A stretch of 9,146 bases of DNA from an uncultured Ignavibacteriales bacterium (GTDB taxonomy: Bacteria; Bacteroidota; Ignavibacteria; Ignavibacteriales; Ignavibacteriaceae), in NCBI GenBank assembly GCA_903915485.1, contig CAIWTC010000502.1, positions 1 to 9,146 of the forward strand, written 5' to 3'. A program made the position numbers and the translations under genes. Below, piece after piece: positions 1-6,110 of the stretch (position 1 is its first letter; each line of letters starts with the position of its first letter). A model generated the notes under the pieces. It searched no databases. It saw only the letters and a program-made list of their open reading frames with translations, and was not told the origin of the DNA.

Positions 1-1
1 A

Positions 2-754
2 ATAGTCGTTTCTAATTTTCTGAAAAAGTGGGGCGCAAAATACAGCATAGCCGGAAATGGTGAAGTTGCCTTGAATTTTCTCGAAAGTAAAAATTTTGAC
101 TTAATACTCATGGATTTGGCAATGCCTGTGATGAATGGTTACGAAGCAACTCATTATATTAGAAATAAATTAGCATCGCCTGTGAAAAGTATTCCAATTA
201 TTGCTCTTACTGCATCTGCAGTAATTGATGTAAAAAGAAAAACACTCCGTTCAGGAATGAATGATTATCTGCAAAAACCATTTCGACCCTATGAATTGTT
301 GTCTAAAATACTATTATGGATTGAGGGAGGAGAAAGTGCTGCCCTGTTGGCACAAGCAGAATCTGAATCTGCTTCTTCGTCCGATAATAAGATAGACTTA
401 AGCTATCTGAAAGAAGTGGCTGATGATAGTGAGTCTCTGCTACTTAGTATGCTAATTGATATAAAGAAAAATATTGTTGTGTTCTTTACTACTATAGCAA
501 AAAATGTTGTTGAAGATAATATCAAAGAAATCAAGACCAACACGCATAAAATTAAACCTGTGTTCAGTTATATTGGCTCTAATCTATTAGCCGAGAAAAT
601 TATTGAGTTGGAAAATTTAACGGTAGGGGATTATGATATTTCTAAAATATCTGAAATGATAATTGAAATGGAAGTGATTTGGAGAGAAGTTGAAAAATTA
701 CTTACGATAGAAACTGACATTTTAAAACTTAAAATTCCACCGGAGAATGTATAA
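2..754 (+). CDS. Hybrid sensor kinase or phosphorelay protein, C-terminal part (receiver + Hpt), 5'-truncated
   Basis: The frame is open from base 2 and lacks its N-terminus; 250 residues are visible. Residues 1 to about 107 form a CheY-like receiver domain. The phospho-acceptor is Asp38 (codon 113-115) in LILMDLAMPVMNGYE, followed by the switch motif ALTAS (Thr70) and the conserved Lys92 in LQKPF. A short Ser/Ala/Glu-rich linker leads to a helical domain with an Hpt-type motif THKIKP, whose phosphorylatable histidine is His182 (codon 545-547). By family knowledge, a receiver followed by Hpt is usually the tail of a hybrid histidine kinase that passes phosphate His-Asp-His to a separate regulator. 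A free REC-Hpt protein is possible, since the kinase part is not visible. A TTG at 71 is only an internal codon: the receiver fold clearly begins upstream. No output regulator is visible in the window, so its target is unknown. Confidence 0.88.
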   Translation: MVVSNFLKKWGAKYSIAGNGEVALNFLESKNFDLILMDLAMPVMNGYEATHYIRNKLASPVKSIPIIALTASAVIDVKRKTLRSGMNDYLQKPFRPYELLSKILLWIEGGESAALLAQAESESASSSDNKIDLSYLKEVADDSESLLLSMLIDIKKNIVVFFTTIAKNVVEDNIKEIKTNTHKIKPVFSYIGSNLLAEKIIELENLTVGDYDISKISEMIIEMEVIWREVEKLLTIETDILKLKIPPENV

Positions 755-759
755 AAATC

Positions 760-798
760 CGGCAGAATCAAAATTAACTAGTAATTTCAATTCTGCCG
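760..798 (-). terminator. Two-part hairpin between convergent genes, probable terminator of the - strand gene
   Basis: The outer stem CGGCAGAAT (760-768) pairs perfectly with ATTCTGCCG (790-798). A symmetric 2x2 internal loop follows, then an inner stem AAATTA (771-776) pairs with TAATTT (782-787) around a 5-base loop. Read on the - strand, the hairpin is followed by GATTTTTAT, a short U-tract, so it fits an intrinsic terminator for the DUF4097-like gene. On the + strand it is followed by AAATAC with no U-tract, so it is at best a weak stop or 3'-end stabiliser for the REC-Hpt transcript, whose stop codon lies 5 bases before it. Confidence 0.72.
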
Positions 799-816
799 AA
801 ATACGGATAGGTAATA

Positions 817-1698
817 TTATTGCTTAGCAATAGAAATATCTCCACGAATTGTTGAACACTTAATCATGTTGCCGCCCCCATTAAGTTTTTGATTATCGCT
901 GTTTACTGCGTGGCTTAACTCTGCTTTATCTTTGCCGATGATACTCATTTTCCCATCTGTGGTATAGGCTGCCAAATCACATTTGGTCTTATCCGGAATA
1001 TTCAGCGTGACATTGCCTTTGATGGTCGCCAAATTGATTCCTTTATTTTCTCCATCATAACTTAAGGAAATATCACCATGCTTGACTGTGATTTCAACCT
1101 CACCGCTGTTGGCATTAGCTGCTATGTTGCCGACTTCCGAAACTAACTTTATTTTCCCTTTCATATCAATCTTCATATCGCCGAGGGCTGAGTATGCATC
1201 CAAAGTCCCATTTGTTTTGGCAATGGTTAAAATTCCGTTAATCAAGATTGCTTTGATATTGCAATTGGAATTATTTATGCTCACATCCGTATTTATGGTG
1301 TTTAACTCTATACTTCCGTTTATTTCAAAAACATCCAGTGATCCTCCGTTTAGACAAATTTCTAAAGTTTTATCCTTTGGAATAAATACTTCAATGCTCT
1401 TGGCTAAAGAGTTGTTCTCCAAAGAATTTTTTGAAGTTTGAATTAGCAACGATCCATCTGCTACAAATGCTTTTAGTTCCGGGTTGGAATTGTTTTCGAA
1501 GCCTGTTGCATAAACTAAAACAATATCAGAATTGCTGGAAGAAACGAAAACATTTACATCGGCAACATTCATTTTAATGTTCTCAGTTTTCAAAAGAGAA
1601 AAATGCTTCTCGAGTCTTGCGCTGTTTTGAGCAAGAACTGTTTCTGCACTAAAAAATATGAGTGCGCATATTACGGCTGTAAGTATTAAACGATTCAT
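817..1698 (-). CDS. Exported DUF4097-like beta-strand-repeat protein
   Basis: The product has 293 residues. It begins with a classic Sec signal peptide: Asn2-Arg3, a hydrophobic core, and likely cleavage after VLA or LAQ near residue 23-24. There is no lipobox cysteine. The rest alternates short beta strands with glycine/asparagine turns, in recurring units of the form 'G-x-I/L-x-I/A-x-x-x-x-G-x-I/V', for example GDMKIDMKGKIKLVSEVG and GEVEITVKHGDISLSYDG. This is typical of the DUF4097 or head-GIN type of right-handed beta-solenoid. Such proteins are periplasmic or surface exposed; their molecular function is not established, although relatives often sit near anti-sigma or membrane-stress genes, which I do not see here. 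The start is supported by AAAGGAG seven bases before ATG. It is transcribed away from the OPT operon, and its stop is near the 760-798 hairpin. Confidence 0.75.
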   Translation of the reverse strand: MNRLILTAVICALIFFSAETVLAQNSARLEKHFSLLKTENIKMNVADVNVFVSSSNSDIVLVYATGFENNSNPELKAFVADGSLLIQTSKNSLENNSLAKSIEVFIPKDKTLEICLNGGSLDVFEINGSIELNTINTDVSINNSNCNIKAILINGILTIAKTNGTLDAYSALGDMKIDMKGKIKLVSEVGNIAANANSGEVEITVKHGDISLSYDGENKGINLATIKGNVTLNIPDKTKCDLAAYTTDGKMSIIGKDKAELSHAVNSDNQKLNGGGNMIKCSTIRGDISIAKQ

Positions 1699-1740
1699 AA
1701 CCTGCTCCTTTTAAAATATTAGTAAATAAAAATGTCGATT

Positions 1741-1766
1741 CAAAAATATCTTTTTATATACGCAAA
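1741..1766 (-). promoter_or_regulatory. Candidate promoter for the DUF4097-like gene
   Basis: On the - strand, TATTTTTG (1748-1741) matches the Bacteroidota -7 consensus TAnnTTTG, with TTTG (1766-1763) upstream as a possible -33 element. The 14-base spacing is shorter than usual for that promoter type, so this is tentative. It would give a 5' UTR of about 35 bases ending in the AAAGGAG site. Confidence 0.3.
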
Positions 1767-1836
1767 TACTTGAAGTTGTGATGGGTGGTTCAATTAATAC
1801 TAGAAAGGAGGGGTGGTTTGTTGGACGGGGATGACA

Positions 1837-1866
1837 GAAAACTTCAAAATGTTTTTTTAAGTTTTC
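1837..1866. repeat. Inverted repeat in the divergent promoter region
   Basis: GAAAACTT (1837-1844) and AAGTTTTC (1859-1866) are perfect inverted copies separated by 14 bases. Inside, AAAA and TTTT can extend the pairing. The element ends just before the candidate -35 box of the OPT promoter, a suitable place for a dimeric repressor or activator site. A second 8-base pair, TTGAAGTT (1770-1777) and AACTTCAA (1840-1847), partly overlaps it. No protein is identified that binds here. Confidence 0.4.
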
Positions 1867-1867
1867 G

Positions 1868-1896
1868 TTGTACACCTCGATAAAGAAATTTATATT
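1868..1896 (+). promoter_or_regulatory. Candidate sigma-70-type promoter of the OPT operon
   Basis: TTGTAC (1868-1873) and TATATT (1891-1896) are separated by exactly 17 bases. The -10 box matches TATAAT at five of six positions; the -35 box keeps only the TTG. A start near 1903 would give a 5' UTR of about 70 bases that includes the hairpin at 1924-1946 and the AAAGGAG site. The surroundings are AT-rich, so chance matches are likely. Confidence 0.35.
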
Positions 1897-1923
1897 TTAA
1901 GATTAATTTTTATTAAAAACGAT

Positions 1924-1946
1924 AATTTGGCGGAAAACGCCAAGTT
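1924..1946 (+). promoter_or_regulatory. 5' UTR hairpin upstream of the OPT gene
   Basis: AATTTGGCG (1924-1932) pairs with CGCCAAGTT (1938-1946) around a GAAAA loop: nine pairs including one G-U, with a GC-rich top. It sits 16 bases before the Shine-Dalgarno site and does not overlap it. No U-tract follows, so it is not a terminator. It may stabilise the mRNA or affect translation initiation; no known riboswitch class is recognised. Confidence 0.45.
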
Positions 1947-1974
1947 AAGTAATTTCTTTATTAAAGGAGCAATT

Positions 1975-4203
1975 ATGTCTGACAACAAACCCTTTGTCCC
2001 TTTTGTTTCACCGGAAACAAATATGGCAGAATTCACAGTCCGTGCATTAATCATTGGACTTGTGATGTCTGTTATTCTCGGGGCAGCAAATGCGTATCTT
2101 GGATTAAAAGCAGGAATGACTATCGCGGCCACTTATCCGGCAGCAGTCATTGGTATGGCACTTCTTAAATCCATGGGCGGAACAATATTAGAAGAAAATT
2201 TTGCTAGAACAGTTGGTTCCATTGGCGAATCAATTGCAGCAGGTGCAATCTTTACAATACCGGCTTTTTATATAGCAAAAGTTACTGGTTGGGAAAGATT
2301 TGATACTCTCAGAAATTATTTGATAGCATCATCGATTATGTTTGCCGGTGGTATTTTGGGAATTATGTTTGTCGCATTACTCCGAAGAGTTATGGTTGAG
2401 GACAGAGATTTACCATTTCCTGAATCAGTTGCTGCTTCAGAAATTCACAAAGCCGGACGCAGCGGTGGAACGGGCGCAAAGTTTTTATTCGGAGCAATGG
2501 GAATTGGTGCTTTAATTCAAACTTTAGGACAATTGAAATTCTTTGCTGCAACAGCAGAATATTTTGCAAAATTTTCTAAATCATTAATTGATTTAAGAGG
2601 ATTCGGAAAAGTACCTGCACAGAGCGGTGTTGTAATCAGTTCACCCGGAGTAAGCCCTGCTTACATGGGTGTTGGTTATATCATTGGACCAAAACTTGCA
2701 GCATTAAACTTCAGCGGTGGATTATTAGCTTGGGGATTATTTGTTCCCATCATTTCATATTTTATAGCTCCTACAGTCTTTGCGGGAATGACCCCTAAAG
2801 ATTCAGATTGGATTGCTCTTTCAACCAATATTTGGAAATTCATTGTTAGACCAATGGCAATTGGCGGTATGTTGGTAAGCGCTGCATTTACATTATTCAA
2901 AATGAGAAAAAGCCTAGCAACAGGAATTTCCCGTTCTATTTCCGATGTTAAAAAAGCAGCATCAGGACATAGCGTTATTTCAAGAACAGACCAGGATATT
3001 GCATTCCCAAAAATTTTAATGGGTATCGGTTTTGCAGGCATAGCAACTTTCGCGATTTATTTTTACTTCTCTGAAAGTTTAGTTGCTGCATTAGTTGCAA
3101 CACTTGTCATGATTGTAGCAGGATTCTTCTTTGCTGCTGTTTCCGGCTATTTGGTTGGAATCATTGGTTCAAGTAATAACCCAATTAGTGGATTGACTTT
3201 ATCAACCTTGATTATTGCAGCACTATTAATGGTTATGCTCGGGATGGAAGGAAATAAAGGAGTTGCAGCAGTACTTGGAGTTGCAGCAGTTGTTTGCGTA
3301 TCCTCAGCGGTTGCAGGCGAGATGCTTCAGGATTTAAAAGTTGGACATATACTTGGCGGTACCCCTTGGAGAATGCAACTTGGAGATATTCTTGGTGTAG
3401 GATTAGCTTCAGCAGTCATGTTCCTTCCTTTGATTATTTTACAGCAAGGTGACATCAATGCAACAAAACTTAAAAATGCTGAAAAAGAAAAAAATAAAGT
3501 TGTTGCTGCAGTAGTCGTGTCCAATGCAAAAACAGTTGAAACCGCAGATACAGTTCGCTCAGGGAAAGATGTTTTTATACTTGTTGATTCAGCTAAGCCT
3601 GAAAAAAAATATGACACACTCCGTTCAGGTAAAAACATTTTTGTTCTTGCAGGAACAGATACATCAAAAGCATTTGTTGCTGATGAAGGTGGATTTGGCG
3701 GACCTAATTTACCTGCCCCTCAGGCAAGCTTAATGGCTATGCTTTCACAGGGAATTGTTAAAGGCGAAATGGCATGGCCTCTTATTATAGTTGGTATGCT
3801 CATGGGACTTGGTTTCATTTTGATGCAAGTTAAAAGCCCTATGCTTATCTCTGTTGGTATGTATCTTCCATTAGAAACTACCTTTGCAATTTTTATAGGC
3901 GGTATGATAAAAGGTGCTGTCGAAAAAATGAATGCAAAGAAAGGGCACAATGATGCTCAAAAAGCACGCGTTGAAAATACGGGTGTACTGCTTGCGGCAG
4001 GTTTGATTGCGGGCGAAGCATTAATTGGTTTAGTTTTTGCAGCTTTGGCCTTCTTTGAAGTTAAATTATTTGAATTCTTCAAAGAACCATCATTCTATGT
4101 TAGTCTTGGAGTAATTGCGTTTATAGCTTGGTATTTAATACAGATTCCTGTGAAGAATGCCGGAAAAGCTGACGAACCTGCTCCTCCGACAGCAGTAATG
4201 TAA
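1975..4203 (+). CDS. OPT-family oligopeptide transporter
   Basis: An inner-membrane carrier of the OPT/YSL superfamily, expected to import small peptides (or metal-chelate complexes) with cations. It has 742 residues, near the usual bacterial length or slightly longer. ATG 1975 is preferred over an in-frame TTG at 1927 because AAAGGAG (1963-1969) lies five bases before it. Many hydrophobic helices are evident. Family-typical stretches are NAYLGLKAGMTIAATYPAA (39-57), DLPFPESVAASEIHKAG (145-161), SNNPISGLTLSTLI (400-413), CVSSAVAGEMLQDLKVGHIL (441-460) and NLPAPQASLMAMLSQG (578-593). Between residues 492 and 575 there is a hydrophilic, Lys/Asp-rich segment with an internal repeat, where I recall that ordinary relatives run directly from the 'LPLIILQQ' helix into the 'GFGGPNLPAPQA' motif. 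It is the first gene of an operon with the PqqD-like gene (9-base gap) and pepD. The exact substrate cannot be read from sequence; the pepD neighbour favours peptides. Confidence 0.9.
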   Translation: MSDNKPFVPFVSPETNMAEFTVRALIIGLVMSVILGAANAYLGLKAGMTIAATYPAAVIGMALLKSMGGTILEENFARTVGSIGESIAAGAIFTIPAFYIAKVTGWERFDTLRNYLIASSIMFAGGILGIMFVALLRRVMVEDRDLPFPESVAASEIHKAGRSGGTGAKFLFGAMGIGALIQTLGQLKFFAATAEYFAKFSKSLIDLRGFGKVPAQSGVVISSPGVSPAYMGVGYIIGPKLAALNFSGGLLAWGLFVPIISYFIAPTVFAGMTPKDSDWIALSTNIWKFIVRPMAIGGMLVSAAFTLFKMRKSLATGISRSISDVKKAASGHSVISRTDQDIAFPKILMGIGFAGIATFAIYFYFSESLVAALVATLVMIVAGFFFAAVSGYLVGIIGSSNNPISGLTLSTLIIAALLMVMLGMEGNKGVAAVLGVAAVVCVSSAVAGEMLQDLKVGHILGGTPWRMQLGDILGVGLASAVMFLPLIILQQGDINATKLKNAEKEKNKVVAAVVVSNAKTVETADTVRSGKDVFILVDSAKPEKKYDTLRSGKNIFVLAGTDTSKAFVADEGGFGGPNLPAPQASLMAMLSQGIVKGEMAWPLIIVGMLMGLGFILMQVKSPMLISVGMYLPLETTFAIFIGGMIKGAVEKMNAKKGHNDAQKARVENTGVLLAAGLIAGEALIGLVFAALAFFEVKLFEFFKEPSFYVSLGVIAFIAWYLIQIPVKNAGKADEPAPPTAVM
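3547..3657 (+). repeat. Internal 15-residue duplication in the OPT extra loop
   Basis: DTVRSGKDVFILVDS (residues 525-539, bases 3547-3591) is repeated as DTLRSGKNIFVLAGT (residues 547-561, bases 3613-3657), with starts 66 bases apart. Ten of 15 residues are identical (D-T-x-R-S-G-K at the start, then F, x, L) and others are conservative. The DNA has diverged, so the duplication is not recent. The segment lies in the hydrophilic insert between two membrane helices. Confidence 0.8.
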
Positions 4204-4212
4204 TAGGATAAA

Positions 4213-4587
4213 ATGAATTTTTTTCAAAGAAGAAAAAAACTAAAAGGAGTTAATTATTTAGTATTAACTCCTTTTAGAAGATTCGAACACGAATTAAAAG
4301 AAGACGGACTTGTAACTGTTCTAACGCCTCGTTTTGAGCAAGGCTTTATGAAGAAATTTTTGAACAATTCCAGGAAGACCGCTTTTGTACCTACGCACCT
4401 AGATGTGCTGGGTTCCGAAGTTTGGTTGGCTATGGACGGCGAAAAAAATGTGACTTCATTATGCAAAGTTCTCGACGAAAAATTGGGAGAAAAAATATCC
4501 CCGGTTGAAGAAAGAGTTACTCGTTTTTTAACACAATTATATTTAGATAGATTTATTTCATTTAAAGAAGTAGAAGATAGGAGTTAA
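4213..4587 (+). CDS. Stand-alone PqqD-family (RRE-like) protein
   Basis: A small soluble protein of 124 residues with no signal peptide or membrane segment. A basic N-terminus (QRRKKLKG) leads to strands around residues 14-60. The PqqD-type winged helix follows, with the signature LDVLGSEVWLAMDGEKNVTSL (63-83) and a final helix ending LTQLYLDRFISF (107-118), which matches the family pattern 'LD-x-x-G-x-x-hydrophobic-x-x-x-x-DG...FL-x-x-L-x-x-x-x-hydrophobic-I'. In PQQ and other RiPP pathways this fold is the peptide-recognition element that presents a precursor peptide to a radical-SAM enzyme. Neither a precursor nor such an enzyme is seen here. Instead it lies 9 bases after the OPT carrier and 2 bases before pepD, so a peptide-binding adaptor role in import or hydrolysis is inferred. 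Its Shine-Dalgarno is weak (AGGA), suggesting coupling to the OPT stop. A 15-bp inverted repeat lies in codons 10-22. Confidence 0.78.
   Translation: MNFFQRRKKLKGVNYLVLTPFRRFEHELKEDGLVTVLTPRFEQGFMKKFLNNSRKTAFVPTHLDVLGSEVWLAMDGEKNVTSLCKVLDEKLGEKISPVEERVTRFLTQLYLDRFISFKEVEDRS
4240..4277 (+). repeat. Perfect 15-bp inverted repeat inside the PqqD-like gene
   Basis: CTAAAAGGAGTTAAT (4240-4254) and ATTAACTCCTTTTAG (4263-4277) are exact reverse complements around an 8-base loop, starting 27 bases after the start codon. The left arm contains a Shine-Dalgarno-like AAAGGAG, but no start codon follows at a usable distance. AGGAGTTAAT from the left arm recurs exactly at the pepD ribosome-binding site (4579-4588), so the right arm could pair with either. 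On the opposite strand the hairpin is followed by a T-tract, so an antisense terminator is also conceivable. Confidence 0.8.
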
Positions 4588-4589
4588 TC

Positions 4590-6047
4590 ATGGGAAATGT
4601 TTTAGGACATTTGAAACCAGAATTGGTTTGGAATCACTTCGAAGAGATTTGTAAGTATCCACGACCATCAAAACAAGAAGAAAAAATTGCTGCATATGTA
4701 GTAAGTGTTGGCGAAAGAAATAATCTCACCACCCTTCGGGACGCTTTCGGAAATGTTATCATCAAAAAACCTGCAACTAAAGGAAAAGAAAACCTTAAGA
4801 CAGTTGTTCTTCAAGGACACATCGATATGGTCTGCGAAAAAAACCGTGAAGTTGAGCATGATTTTGATAATGACTCTATCATCCCTTATATTGACGGTGA
4901 ATGGGTAAAAGCAAAAGGAACGACATTAGGTGCAGACAATGGTATAGGTGTTGCCGCGGCTTTGGCTATAATTGAAGATGATTCATTTGAACATGGACCG
5001 CTTGAATTTTTGTTTACATTGGATGAAGAAACTGGTCTCACAGGCGCTGCAAATTTGGATACTGAAATCCTTAAAGCAAGCATTCTGCTTAATCTTGATT
5101 CTGAAGAAGAAGGAAGTTTGTATATCGGCTGTTCAGGCGGAAAAAATACACAGGCTACTTTTAAATTTTCAAAAGAAGCATCCCCAAAAGAGCATACTGC
5201 TTTTGAGGTTAAGGTTGCAGGTCTTGTTGGAGGTCACTCAGGATTAGAGATACATCAAGGACTTGGAAATGCCATTAAAATATTGAATAGATTATTATGG
5301 CATGCACATTCCAATTTCGGATTAAAGATATCAAAGATTGAGGGCGGCAACAAGCACAATGCTATTCCGCGCGAAGCCTTTGCATCTATTCTGATTCCAA
5401 ATAATCATGTTGCTGATTTTAAGAAGTATGCTGCAGATTATAATTTGGTAGTAAAAAAAGAAAATGCTACCAGAGAGCCTAATCTTTTAGTTTCGATTTC
5501 AGAGCAGTCAAATCACGGCTTTATAATTGATGAATCTACTCAAGAGAGATTACTCAACGCTATATATGCCACTCCGCATGGAGTTCTTAAAATGAGTGCT
5601 GATATTGAAGGGCTTGTTGAAACTTCAACTAATCTTGCAACAATTATTTCTGACGATAAAGCAGTTGTGATTGTAACAAGCCAACGGAGTTCTGTTGCTT
5701 CAGAGAATCAGGATGCAGTTGATATGACTTCATCTCTATTCTTGATAGCAGGTGCTGAAGTTGAAAATGGTGATGGATACCCAGGCTGGACACCGAATGT
5801 AAAGTCTGAAATTCTAACAGTATTCAAGTCATCCTACTCAAAATTATTTGGTAAGGAACCTGAAGTAAAAGCAATTCATGCCGGTTTGGAATGCGGTATC
5901 ATCGGAGAAAAATATCCTGCAATGGACATGATATCTTTCGGCCCGACGATGTTCGGCGTTCACTCTCCTGATGAAAGACTAAACATTCCTTCTGTTGAGC
6001 CTTTCTATAAATTGTTAACGACAGTGTTAGCAAATATTCCTCAATAA
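4590..6047 (+). CDS. pepD: Aminoacyl-histidine dipeptidase (Xaa-His dipeptidase, M20 family)
   Basis: A cytoplasmic zinc dipeptidase of 485 residues, the standard length for PepD, which hydrolyses Xaa-His and a range of other dipeptides. All expected metal and catalytic residues can be placed: His77 and Asp79 in LQGHIDMVCEKN, Asp116 in LGADNGIGVA, Glu146-Glu147 in LDEETGLTGA, Asp170 in LLNLDSEEEG, and the late His458 in MFGVHSPDERLNIPSVE. The insert domain motif GLVGGHSGLEIH (211-222) is also typical of the family. The N-terminal LKPELVWNHFEEICKYPRPS is characteristic of PepD as opposed to PepT or PepV. The start is set by AGGAG six bases before ATG. It is the last gene of the OPT/PqqD-like operon, two bases after the previous stop, and is followed by a strong terminator. 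Its role would be to finish breakdown of peptides brought in by the OPT carrier. Confidence 0.95.
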   Translation: MGNVLGHLKPELVWNHFEEICKYPRPSKQEEKIAAYVVSVGERNNLTTLRDAFGNVIIKKPATKGKENLKTVVLQGHIDMVCEKNREVEHDFDNDSIIPYIDGEWVKAKGTTLGADNGIGVAAALAIIEDDSFEHGPLEFLFTLDEETGLTGAANLDTEILKASILLNLDSEEEGSLYIGCSGGKNTQATFKFSKEASPKEHTAFEVKVAGLVGGHSGLEIHQGLGNAIKILNRLLWHAHSNFGLKISKIEGGNKHNAIPREAFASILIPNNHVADFKKYAADYNLVVKKENATREPNLLVSISEQSNHGFIIDESTQERLLNAIYATPHGVLKMSADIEGLVETSTNLATIISDDKAVVIVTSQRSSVASENQDAVDMTSSLFLIAGAEVENGDGYPGWTPNVKSEILTVFKSSYSKLFGKEPEVKAIHAGLECGIIGEKYPAMDMISFGPTMFGVHSPDERLNIPSVEPFYKLLTTVLANIPQ

Positions 6048-6058
6048 GTATTTATGTG

Positions 6059-6090
6059 ATGGAGGCTATGTCAGCCTCCATTTCTTTTTT
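6059..6090 (+). terminator. Intrinsic terminator after pepD
   Basis: ATGGAGGCT (6059-6067) pairs perfectly with AGCCTCCAT (6073-6081) around a 5-base loop, followed by TTCTTTTTT. This is a strong rho-independent terminator 11 bases after the pepD stop. It separates the OPT operon from the MFS gene. Confidence 0.92.
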
Positions 6091-6110
6091 AAATTTAGTT
6101 GATTTTAATT

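Noticed and set aside
1082..1441. Open frame on the + strand inside the DUF4097-like gene
   Set aside because: It is antisense to a well-supported gene with a signal peptide and ribosome-binding site; its translation shows no family features and no Shine-Dalgarno was found.
1927..1974. Alternative upstream TTG start for the OPT carrier
   Set aside because: The TTG lies inside the leader hairpin and has no Shine-Dalgarno, whereas ATG 1975 has AAAGGAG at good spacing and OPT-like sequence begins after it.
243..3631. Shared 14-base string ACACTCCGTTCAGG in the receiver gene (243-256) and the OPT insert (3618-3631)
   Set aside because: It encodes different local contexts (TLRSG) in unrelated folds, with no extension or flanking repeat; most likely coincidence of codon use.
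2676..3638. Two - strand open frames within the OPT gene
   Set aside because: They mirror membrane-helix codons of the OPT carrier, have no ribosome-binding sites and no recognisable domains.
4213..6047. RiPP biosynthesis cluster built around the PqqD-like protein
   Set aside because: No precursor-like small peptide, radical-SAM (CxxxCxxC) protein or other modifying enzyme is present in the window; the neighbours are a carrier and a dipeptidase.
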